Below, one piece after another: positions 24,212-33,219 of a DNA stretch of 64,000 nucleotides (position 1 is its first letter; every line of letters begins with the position of its first letter). The notes below the pieces were generated by a model. The model worked only from the letters and a program-made list of their open reading frames with translations, searched no databases and was not told where the DNA came from. A program made the position numbers and the translations under genes. Location: NCBI GenBank assembly GCA_021018815.1, contig JAITYX010000022.1:372001-436000 (forward strand), written 5' to 3'. This stretch comes from Talinum fruticosum. Lineage: Eukaryota > Streptophyta > Magnoliopsida > Caryophyllales > Talinaceae.

Positions 24212-24427
24212 CTAGTGGCCGGCGCCACGTCCACTGGGACCAGCTGCTAGCCGCTCAAGCCAATAGGCCATGACATTTCTTGTCTTCGTGTATAGAAAAT
24301 GGTCGTTACCCACCACGTTACCCTCTTCAGATAAATGCCTTATAGCATGTGCCGAATTTACAAATATCGAAAATGTCAACAAAACTACTATAGTAACCAA
24401 AATAACGCCCTTGCTAGCATTCACCAT
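24212..24427 (-). CDS. PIP-like (PIPL) secreted peptide precursor 1
   Basis: An intronless 71-residue precursor. Residues 1 to about 28 are a hydrophobic signal peptide (GVILVTIVVLLTFSIFVNSA). A variable acidic/polar middle follows, then the conserved end YWLERLAAGPSGRGAGH. The C-terminal xGPSxxGxGH is the mark of the PAMP-induced secreted peptide family (SGPS-GxGH). These precursors are cleaved outside the cell to a short peptide; Arabidopsis PIP1 acts through the receptor kinase RLK7 to amplify immunity. The TATA-like tract is at 24612-24622 and the W-box at 24677-24682. It is the first of four minus-strand family members. CEP peptides also end GxGH, but the GPS core and WLxxL lead favour PIP/PIPL. 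Confidence 0.8.
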   Translation of the reverse strand: MVNASKGVILVTIVVLLTFSIFVNSAHAIRHLSEEGNVVGNDHFLYTKTRNVMAYWLERLAAGPSGRGAGH

Positions 24428-24531
24428 CTTCTTAATTACTTTTTTTATATACAGTATATAAATTCAAGTAATCAGATTCGGTAAAACTTTAAACTATATT
24501 CTCGAAACCTCGATGAATTGCTTGTGAGAGA

Positions 24532-24682
24532 GAGAAGAGAGAGAGAGAGAGATATGTTTGAATTATGGTTTTTGATGAGCTGTGTTGGGGGAAGTTGAGT
24601 AGAGAGAGTAGATATATATATAGCGGGTGGGTTGATAGGCTGATGTGAAAGTTTTGAAAGTGGGGGACGTTCCTTGTTGACC
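24532..24682 (-). promoter_or_regulatory. PIPL1 promoter (TATA, GA/CT tract, W-box)
   Basis: On the gene strand, a W-box (complement of TTGACC at 24677-24682) is followed by a TATATATATA element (24612-24622). A CT-rich leader tract (24532-24553) comes before the ATG at 24427. The upper part is the module duplicated at 23540-23710. Confidence 0.6.
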
Positions 24683-24849
24683 AAGAATAAGTCATGTTGA
24701 TAGTATTCTGACTTTTGTAAGGCCCTGTTTGGTAGATAAGTCAGAGCAAAGCCATGAGGTCATCTTACGCGGTACATTTATGATTACATAGGTGCTGACT
24801 CATTCAGTGCGGATAGAGCAGCAACACTCAAAGCAATGACATCATGTTT

Positions 24850-26480
24850 ACGTGTACATTATTAATCTATCATATTTTAATATTCAAGTCATCTCGACTA
24901 CTTGAAGTCCATTCCGTTCAGTAGTTAGTAACAGTTAAAATTGATAAATATAGTTACCGACTATATAGCAGTTAGAGTAAGTGGCTAGAAACGATTAGGG
25001 TAAAAAATTAGCATGTTAAAAAACATAAATTTAGAGCATTTTTTCAACTAAGATTATAGCAGTTTACAGTAAAATGTCTCTCTAAATTTTCTTTATATAA
25101 TTTTAAAATCTAACGTCTATAACAGAATTAATCTCTTTATAATTCTATAACTTTTGAGGGTAAAAAGAATCTCCTCAACGGGACTTTCGGTGTAGGAAAG
25201 TAATTTGACTTCTAAGTTTTGGCAAAAATATTTATTGGTACTTATTGTTCAATATTGTTAAAAGTTACACAATATTGTTGAATAGTAATGTGTATAATTA
25301 AGCCTAGTCTTAATTCTACTATGATAATAATTAGAAATTAAATTTATGAGTTTCTTAGAATGTCAAAACAATAAAAAAATTAATTGTAAACGTATGTTAA
25401 CTAGTTGTATAATATATATATATAATTGTTTTTTATAAATAATTTTATAAATTGTATATATTTTTCTTAATACATATGAAAAATATATAAATAAATCTTC
25501 TATTATTTCAAGTAGTAATAAAAATATTAATTTCTTATAATTTTTAAAAAAATTATGTGTATAATACATAAAGTATTAATTATATAAACTAATCATATTT
25601 AAATACTTTATGTGGTTGTTAGCGGTAGTTCATGTCATTGATTTTCATGATAATTAATATTATTAATAAAATATGGTTATCAATTTTAATTAGATTATTA
25701 TGATTTAATTCATTTATTTTAGTGAAATAAGCTCAATCATTAAAAAAACTAATACTATTACTTTTCTACTTTTCGTCCATTGGCTCAACTACTAGTAAAT
25801 TTTTTATTCAGCCAAAAAATACTATTACTTATATTTTTAAGGGATCCTAAACTCTATTAAGGTCATCATTATGGAGTAACAGGTGGGATTAGTTTATAAT
25901 CGGGCCCCTGGTGATCCCTTTGTTGGATAATCTCTATATTGGTCCCCAAATAAAAGAAAAGTGAAAAATAACAATATTTACTAAACTATGTGCATATTTT
26001 CCAAAAGGGTTGATAAAAAGGAGACATAGAGAGCTCCTCTATTTTAATTTGGATTTGCAACATTTACTATTTACATTATATCTTTTACATGTAACAATTA
26101 TATTCGGATTTTAATCGGTAGATCTTTTGTCAACTTTCACAAATTCTACTAATATTGACAATTTCAGATAAATAATTTGTGCGTGAGACGTTGACACGAA
26201 AATCTGTATTTCATATACATACATTTATATTCGTATATGACACATACCTTTAAAGAGAGCATCTTCACTAATATTAATAAGTTCTCCGCTTTCGTCGATA
26301 TATGACATTTCGACCGTGTGTCTTCGTTGATATTTCCCTTACTAAGTGGCCTTTGTCATTAGACAAAAATACCTGAACATCAATCTTATGCTTAATTGAT
26401 GATATAGCTTGTAAGAGCTTTATTATCCCTTTCCTCCTTACCAGTAGATCTTGTTTACATATCAGTGTCAGAACAAGCTA
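24850..26480. other. AT-rich spacer between PIPL1 and PIPL2
   Basis: No coding sequence is recognised. The frame 25363-25569 is low-complexity AT sequence. Confidence 0.5.
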
Positions 26481-26481
26481 A

Positions 26482-26685
26482 TCAATGACCAATACCGCGG
26501 CCATTAGGTCCGGGGTTTAGTTGTTTGAGCCAGCGAGCCGTGCCATGCCTTTTCATGTCATACTTAAAAGATTGATCTCTCGGAAATAACATGGTTGCAC
26601 CAACTGAAGAAATGCTTGAGAATATATTGAAGAACATCAAAATCATCACAACAGCAAGCATTCTCTTGCCCTTGTAACTTTCCAT
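26482..26685 (-). CDS. PIP-like (PIPL) secreted peptide precursor 2
   Basis: An intronless 67-residue precursor; the first true ATG is at 26685 (the codon before it is GTG). The signal peptide is about residues 8-31 (MLAVVMILMFFNIFSSISSV). The basic-acidic middle ends RWLKQLNPGPNGRGIGH. The family GPS core is GPN here, a Ser-to-Asn change, and Pro precedes it, making the end also reminiscent of CEP peptides (PGxGH). TATAAA on the gene strand lies at 26789-26794 and the W-box core at 26872-26877. It shares WL-L...G.GH and the upstream layout with its neighbours. The family call is good; the exact subclass is less sure. Confidence 0.72.
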   Translation of the reverse strand: MESYKGKRMLAVVMILMFFNIFSSISSVGATMLFPRDQSFKYDMKRHGTARWLKQLNPGPNGRGIGH

Positions 26686-26788
26686 CACAACCCCCTCCTA
26701 CTTTGGTTGCTTTTTTTGCTCTTAATTCTCTTTTTTTGTTGGTTTACAATAATTGATGTATGTAAAATAGGGGCATGATTTTGTGGTA

Positions 26789-26877
26789 TTTATACTCGTA
26801 TAGTAGAAGTTCTTGTGGATAAAAAAAAAACAAAAAAGGGCAATTGGTGGGCAAATTGAAAAAAAAATGGTTTGACC
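26789..26877 (-). promoter_or_regulatory. PIPL2 promoter (TATA, W-box)
   Basis: TATAAATA on the minus strand (26789-26794 core) and TTGACC at 26872-26877, followed by TTATTACTTGTTG. The block AAAATAGGGGCATGATTTTG (26764 on) recurs at 29825 in altered form. Confidence 0.6.
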
Positions 26878-26934
26878 AATCATATTAAAATGTTATTACT
26901 TGTTGTGCAAGTAATTATTTTAATTAGTCAACTA

Positions 26935-28000
26935 CTATATGAATTAGATTTTCGTGCAAGTTGCGTATATACTTACATAGAGTAGGTACAATGGATAAGT
27001 TCATTCACAGTACCATTATAATTAGATTTGTAATGGCTGAGCATAGATAGCAAGGGTTACCCTAAAATTAATTCAAAATCGGTGAAATGGTTTCGATTTT
27101 AAGTTTTGGTTTTTAAATTTAAAAATTGCTTGTATATTTTGATTTCCTTCGGAAATATTTAAATTTGAATTTGAGAATCATTTTCATTTGGTTCTGGTTA
27201 GTAATACGCATAGATGCTTTGTAAAACTGATCTTAAATCGACCCCAAAAGAAAACTAATTTTACACTTATACAATGATAATTCACTTGTGTTTTTGTATC
27301 TTGACGAGTTAATATTAGGCAATCCTAAAAAGGAAGAAAAGCGATTATGAACAAATTAATACAAGATCGTCATAGTACTCCAATCTGAGACGGATTCGGT
27401 GGGTTGTCAACGAAATGGAGGGGGAATCCAAATAGATGAGACTATGTCTAACGGAGGTCTAATCTACCATATAACTAAGCTCGTAAAGGAAGCTTGTGGA
27501 CTTCCCACAATTATTCCTCAAATACAGGATATTTATACATCACAAGACATGAACTTTTCATTATGACAACAAGGTTGTAACCTTAAAAACTGCATATTGA
27601 TAACCATTGCGTCAAAGACACATTAGTTAATTGAGCACATAAATAACCTATGACACTTGGTGGTCTTCCCAGTGATCTATATTATATTGATTTTAATTAG
27701 TCAATGAGAAAAATTCAAGCTTAAAATTATAGATCAAAGTAAATGTCTAAGTCATATGATTATCCATTAGTATTAGTAACAGTTAGTCAAAGTCCATCAA
27801 ATTTAATCATAAAAATAATTTTGATTAGGAAGTAAAAGATGGAAAGTATAGGACAAGGGGAGTAGTAATCAAGTACAAACATCATTGACATCAAAATAAA
27901 TCTATAATTATATTGAGTCTCCATTACTTAATCTATACACTAGTACAATACTATAGGTTAGTTTTTGTTCTAACCGGAATCGACCCCTTTTCCTTTAACT
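26935..28000. other. spacer between PIPL2 and PIPL3
   Basis: AT-rich; no gene or clear repeat was recognised. Confidence 0.5.
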
Positions 28001-28112
28001 TTTTATCTATTCTTAAATTTATATCTTACAATCTTCTTTTATCGATATATTATGTGACAGAATGAAAAAATAAATAAACCGAAAGAAAAATAAAAATACG
28101 AAACATTTGAAA

Positions 28113-28328
28113 TTAGTGACCAGCGCCACCATCACTAGGTCCTTCATGCAATTGCTGGAGCCATAAACCCAAGTTATCCTTTGCACTGTGATACAAAGAG
28201 GAATAACCTGAGATGTCTTTGTTATTGGAACCAAAATCCTCCATTAACGGCCTTGCCTCGCTCCCCAAACAAAGGATCAAGATCACCACGAAGATCGCAA
28301 TTGTGATCATAGCCAAATTCAACCTCAT
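28113..28328 (-). CDS. PIP-like (PIPL) secreted peptide precursor 3
   Basis: An intronless 71-residue precursor. The signal peptide is MRLNLAMITIAIFVVILILC..., cleaved near GSEA. ARPLME follows, then a polar middle with SLYHSAKDNL. It ends LWLQQLHEGPSDGGAGH, with the GPSxxGxGH PIP-type core. It is closely paralogous to the gene at 31.3 kb (shared ARPLME, SLYH-AK-NL, GPSDGGAGH). The similarity extends about 400 bases upstream, including CTTGACCAGG (28531-28540) and a TATATATA tract at 28444-28456. It is expected to be secreted and processed to a C-terminal peptide. Confidence 0.82.
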   Translation of the reverse strand: MRLNLAMITIAIFVVILILCLGSEARPLMEDFGSNNKDISGYSSLYHSAKDNLGLWLQQLHEGPSDGGAGH

Positions 28329-28443
28329 GTTGCTGGACTTAGACCAGAATGGTTAGTTCGTTGGATGAATTTTCCGTTTAAGAAATGAGTTTTTGATGTA
28401 TAGTTTATGAGAAACTTGCAACTGCGATGGCTATAATATATAG

Positions 28444-28537
28444 TATATATATATATACACATGCCGAAATGCATGGGATATATTGTGTGTGCTTAATTTG
28501 AATGGGTAATAAAATTGAATTTTATAGTGGCTTGACC
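28444..28537 (-). promoter_or_regulatory. PIPL3 promoter (TATA, W-box)
   Basis: A TATA tract at 28444-28456 and TTGACC at 28532-28537. The wider block (28330-28760) aligns with 31540-31990. Confidence 0.6.
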
Positions 28538-29149
28538 AGGAAAATATGCTTCAAGAACAGGTCATAGTTTTTTTTTTTTGTTTTTCTGGGATTGGCTGCT
28601 GGGAAATTTCTGGGTACTGGGATTGAGTCAGTGCTGAAATCTGTTTTTGGTTTGGTTGGGAGGACTTGGGATCATATTTTTGCATGGGACTAAGGTAACT
28701 GCTCTAATTGGTGGTCAAAGTAAATGAAATTAGTGTACTGTTTTTGCACTAATTTGGACTTTTTGGAGTTTAAAGTTTGATCTTTTCTTTGTGGTTTTAT
28801 GAAGTGGATTGGTAGGATGGGAAACTAAAGTCAAATTTTAAAAAATTGGGCAGTCTGAATAATATAGTTCAGATTCTCTTATTTAAGTTACTTTTCTTTT
28901 TGATCAAGAGTCAATATGAGTAATTTTAGATGGGGTTTTTTCCACTCATTCTCCTTAGAGTCGTTCACATGAGCTATACTTTTCCGACAACCATTTTAGA
29001 TATGCTAAATAAATAAATACAGAATTATTACTAATAAAACGTGGCGTATTAGATGAAAAATATCACTCTAAAAGGGAAGGTTTTTAAAAAATTAAAATTA
29101 ATATTTATTTTGAAGTTTTAAATATTTGTTGGATTATCGATCAAGACCT

Positions 29150-29310
29150 TGTTCTATTTAGCTTTTACTTATCACTCTAAATTATTTACAACTCTTTACA
29201 ACTTTTTATAACTAACTTTACAGGTGCTTACAACTTTTTACTATCTCACTTGTTTACACCGATACCTTATTACGAGTTGTTTATAACTAAGAAAACTAGG
29301 GGTGTATATT
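29150..29310. repeat. possible relic of the AGCGGTTATAA-type MITE
   Basis: Words such as CTTACAACTTTTTATAACTA and ATTACGAGTTGTTTATAACT resemble the ends of the element at 13.1-13.6 kb (ATTACGAGTTGTTATGAAC). The match is short and borders are unclear. Confidence 0.35.
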
Positions 29311-29814
29311 AGGATCATAGACTGATTCCAAAGGGAATTTTGCTCTCATGATTTCATCTTTTCTGATGAGGAAGAATATGCATGAAAGTAGGATCATGGA
29401 GAGACTTATGACTCATGCATACCTTTAAATGTTCGCTTGAATAAAGATCGGGTTTCTCTTCTTAACTATTTTGTTATTGTATTTTGAAAAATTATATCAT
29501 TGACTTGTATTTATAGAGTTGTATCATATGACATATATATTTATAGATGAAAATACCTAGATTTATAAATCGAGATGACCTTATTATGATTTGTGTTTTC
29601 CTTACTACCCATTGGTCGGAAAAAAAAATTACATAGTATAAAAGTATTTAAAATGTTTAATCTGGATACACATAAAAATTAATCGACATTATTAAATAAT
29701 AGAAAAAAGCAAAATGTTCTTATGTAAATAAATCCCACCACAATTTAAAGAAAATATTAAAAATCTTGAAGACAACAGCTATTCCTTTAATCTTTATTAT
29801 TCTTGTGTGATTTG

Positions 29815-29990
29815 CTGTGCGCAAAAAGTAGGGACAAGATTTTGCAGTAGAAATTTGGGTGCTATAAAATCCAAGAATTTGACCAACCGCAGTGAAGTGG
29901 CGCTTTAAAAATATATATATTTAAGTGAAATGGTGTTACTTGTTGACCAAGATTATACTTATTTTAATTTTATTATTTATTTGAACTGGT
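29815..29990. promoter_or_regulatory. second orphan PIPL upstream module (two W-boxes)
   Basis: AAAGTAGGGACAAGATTTTG followed by CAGTA parallels AAAATAGGGGCATGATTTTG followed by TGGTA upstream of PIPL2. TGGTGTTACTTGTTGACCAA parallels TGTTATTACTTGTTGTGCAA there. TTGACC occurs at 29879-29884 and 29943-29948. No peptide frame lies to its left, so it appears to be what remains of another array member. Confidence 0.5.
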
Positions 29991-30264
29991 CAATATATTA
30001 AACAAATTTGAATGCTGGAGTGGTTTTATACTTGAGCAGCCAGAGGCCAATGCGGGTGACGAGAAGACCTGACAATATGGGTGGACAGACCAGTTGGACT
30101 TGAATACATAGGTATATTGATACTAAGCTCGGGTTTGAAGTTCAAGTCTACAACGCAGGAAAATTGTCTCCTTTAAGGATCGAATTTTAGTGGAGAGGAT
30201 GCAAGTGTATAGTGTTTATTACTAGGCTGACACTCGGTTGGTATTGACGAGTAATTAAGAATAA

Positions 30265-30731
30265 AGATATTAACATTTATCTCCCTCGAGTTATTTGAAA
30301 ATTATTTATAAACCCTCCAAATATTAGTATTTATTTTTACCCACCCTAACCGAAGCGGTTAATTGACCCTATTTGGCAATTGTATTAGTTAGTAACTTGT
30401 TAGTTGTTTGAGTGATGCATTGACTTTTGTTGTTAATAATAAACAACATCCAAATACGATATGTGTGCTGACGTGGCATAAAAAAAAATATACAATGTCA
30501 CAATTGCCTTTTTATGATATGCGTATTCTTTCTAGATATGGGGGTAAAAAGTCATTCTATTTTAAAAATCGGGGACAAACTTGTTCGTTTACGATTCCGA
30601 TTAGCCCTTTACCGTTTTTTATGTTAAATATTTTTTATCTCTAAATTTAGGATGGGTAAAAATAAATACCAATATATAAAGGATTTAAAAATAATTTTCA
30701 AATATCTCGAGGGAGGTAAATGTTAATATCT
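30265..30731. mobile_element. MITE with long TIRs and TAA target duplication (PIF/Harbinger-like)
   Basis: The ends are inverted repeats of about 85 bases: AGATATTAACATTTATCTCC on the left and its near-complement on the right. TAA directly flanks both ends (30262-30264 and 30732-30734). The length is 467 bases. The interior has no transposase, and the 78-codon frame at 30408 is chance. A 3-base TAA duplication suits the PIF/Harbinger group. Confidence 0.8.
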
Positions 30732-30734
30732 TAA

Positions 30735-31250
30735 TTAAAATATATATACACTATTTGTGGTCTTTTGATCTTATTTTAACTTAAATTAAGTCAAGAGAGG
30801 AGAAAAATTGATCTCCAATTTTAAGTGGGAAGTAAACATCAAAAAATCTGCATTAGTCTCATAGTTTGACGGTCAAAATGTATTCTACTTTGTTACAGAG
30901 TAATCATTGGTCAAATTTAATTATTAGAGATTTGATCTTGAAAAACCAATTTAGAAAAAACACATTAAAAAGTATTCCGCGAAGGGGGGCATCAGTTAAA
31001 ACATCATAGACAGGTAAATTAATCTGTAACTTAAATTTATTAAACAAAGAAAATTAAAGAATAATTACAGTCCACTCTCCCATTAATTATGAGAGAAGAT
31101 CATGATATGATCTCTATACTAGATAGTATACAATATTGTACTTTGTAGTACTATTTTGGATGTCTAAAATACGGGTCGGTTTTTTATCCAACTTTATTTT
31201 TCCTGGTCGAGTATCCTCGAGTTCAGATTTTACCTTACTCTTACTAATCC
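30735..31250. other. spacer before PIPL4
   Basis: AT-rich; nothing recognised. Confidence 0.5.
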
Positions 31251-31318
31251 GGCCTTAATAATAAGAAAAATGAAAAAATGAAGGGAAAAAAACAATTGCC
31301 AATGAATCTGATCTGAGA

Positions 31319-31531
31319 TTAATGACCAGCACCACCATCACTAGGCCCTGAAGCCAATCGCTGGAGCCAAAATGCCAAGTTGTACTTAGCATTGTGGTAC
31401 AAAGAGGCATAGTCCGAGATGCCATTGCTGTTAGAAACAACTTCCATTAAAGGTCTCGCCTCGCCCACCAAACAAAGGCTCAAGATCACCACAAAAACCG
31501 CGACTGTGATCATCGACAGAGTGGTCTTCAT
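31319..31531 (-). CDS. PIP-like (PIPL) secreted peptide precursor 4
   Basis: An intronless 70-residue precursor. The ATG at 31531 was chosen because it aligns with the PIPL3 start; the longer frame begins at GTG. The signal peptide is MKTTLSMITVAVFVVILSLC..., ending near GEA. ARPLMEVV follows, and SLYHNAKYNL leads to FWLQRLASGPSDGGAGH. This keeps the full SGPS-GxGH motif of the PIP family. TATATATA is at 31639-31646 and the W-box core at 31718-31723. It is the closest relative of PIPL3 and probably a recent segmental duplicate. It is the best match in the array to known PIP peptides (RLASGPS). Confidence 0.85.
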   Translation of the reverse strand: MKTTLSMITVAVFVVILSLCLVGEARPLMEVVSNSNGISDYASLYHNAKYNLAFWLQRLASGPSDGGAGH

Positions 31532-31638
31532 CTTGCTGAAGTTAAACTTCACTTATGATCGGCTCGAACGTGGTGTGAATTTCTCTAGAAATGTGTTTCT
31601 GATGCTTAGGTTGATGAGAAACTTGCAGAGGGAGTGGG

Positions 31639-31723
31639 TATATATAGAGAGAACTGCATGGGATAGGGTAGCCTTATTTGAATGTATAACAAAATTGGAT
31701 TTTTCTTTTCCATTGGCTTGACC
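31639..31723 (-). promoter_or_regulatory. PIPL4 promoter (TATA, W-box)
   Basis: TATATATA at 31639-31646 and TTGACC at 31718-31723 within GGCTTGACCAGGATAT, nearly identical to the PIPL3 block. A (GA)n tract lies further up at 31781-31801. Confidence 0.6.
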
Positions 31724-31999
31724 AGGATATACTGTTCAAGAATCAGTCATAGCTTTGTGGGTGAATTTTTGTATAAATATGGGGAGAGAGAGAGAGAGAG
31801 CTTCTGAGAAATTTCCAGCTTGTGGGATTGAATTTGTTGTGGGTTTGGTAAGGAGGAGGAGGAGGGTTTTGGATTATCATTTCTACTCTGCATGGCCGAT
31901 GACCGAGGGAACTGCTGACTGCTCTGACTTTTGGTCAAAACAAATGTGGGTATACTATTTGATTAGGGCATTTGAATTGACCCTTGAACTTTCATCTTT

Positions 32000-33210
32000 C
32001 TCATTTGTTGGTTGTTATCTGAGCACCAAAAACTCGGATCCTAGTAAACTTAAATCGATCTTTTGGATCCTCGTAAACTTAAATCGATTTTTAGATGTAA
32101 AAAATTTAGAAGAAATATTTTTATCTAAATTTTAAATTTTGATAGTAAAATATTTATGACCGTACTCATTTTTTCATTTTTTCAAATCAGACGATTTCAG
32201 ATAATTAAATTGGACAATATTTTGCCACTGTCAATTTTTCTGTTTGGAATGGGATTTGGCAGAGAGAAGTCCAAGGAATCAAAAAGTCTGAGAAATACTC
32301 CTAAGACATTGGCTCCGAAGACCATTCCCTGCAGTAAATGGGCTAAAGATAGATTGGTGATTTTGGAACTTAGAATGTTATATGATGCATGTCAAGTTTG
32401 ATACATATGTTTTCTATACAATAACAACTCTTCCTGGTGTGGATCCTGTTTTTACGGGGTCTATAGAAATTCAAATATAAACAACCTTATCTCTGCTGCA
32501 TTTTTGCGTAACAATCTAACTCCTTCGTACGGCATTGAATGTGAAATAACAAGCTGACTTTGGAAAGCATGTCAACTAGTTCGGAGGCAAATTTGAAAAC
32601 TTTACCTTGATGAAAGTTTCAGCAAGTTCGGACTTAAGATTGGGAACAAACGAGAGGAATTAAGCCTAAAGAAGCTAAACTCAGTAGGTCTGTAGCCATG
32701 AACCTTAAACGAGCTCGTGCAAATTGTCAGAGTGAAAAAATCACATAGGGTAATACCAAGTTATGCCAATACCAACTGATCCAAGTCATATCACATCTTG
32801 TAATTTCATGTCATATGAGATCAAGTGAAAATTAAACACAGTCATCGGCCTTCCTATTCTTCCCAGACAAGTGAAAATACATTACTGAGCACGACATCCA
32901 ATCCAACTATGCTCTGTATTTCACTGCTATTGAAGCGAGAAGTGAAAACAAACCCCAATACACAATAACAGGAACACAACATCTACCAACTGCGGATGTG
33001 ACCAAAACAAGCCATTGATTACAGATCAAATATTGTCATTCCTCACTTCATCATGTACCACAGCCTATGAAGAACCCAACAAGTAATTGACACAAACGGT
33101 ACACGGGAATATTACCAACAACAAGACTGATCTTTCCGAATGGGAATTGCCCACTAAAAAATACAGTAAGGGAACATACAGCAAGTGCTTGTGATGAAAA
33201 TTTTGCACCC
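32000..33210. other. intergenic between PIPL4 and the TBC gene
   Basis: No gene is recognised. Two direct copies of CGTAAACTTAAATCGAT-like sequence lie at 32040-32090. The part nearest 33.2 kb is probably the 3' UTR of the TBC gene. Confidence 0.45.
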
Positions 33211-33219
33211 AGTGTTTCA

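Noticed and set aside
24719..24735. GGCCCTGTTTGG-like hAT or PIF element end
   Set aside because: Only one end was seen and no inverted partner nearby, so no element can be defined.
24212..31531. CEP peptide family for the small secreted proteins
   Set aside because: CEPs also end GxGH, but the GPS core, the WLxxL lead and the short precursor with one C-terminal copy fit PIP/PIPL better; PIPL2 remains the least certain.
31419..31721. 100-residue plus-strand frame over PIPL4
   Set aside because: Shadow of the peptide gene and its promoter on the other strand; no similarity to known proteins.
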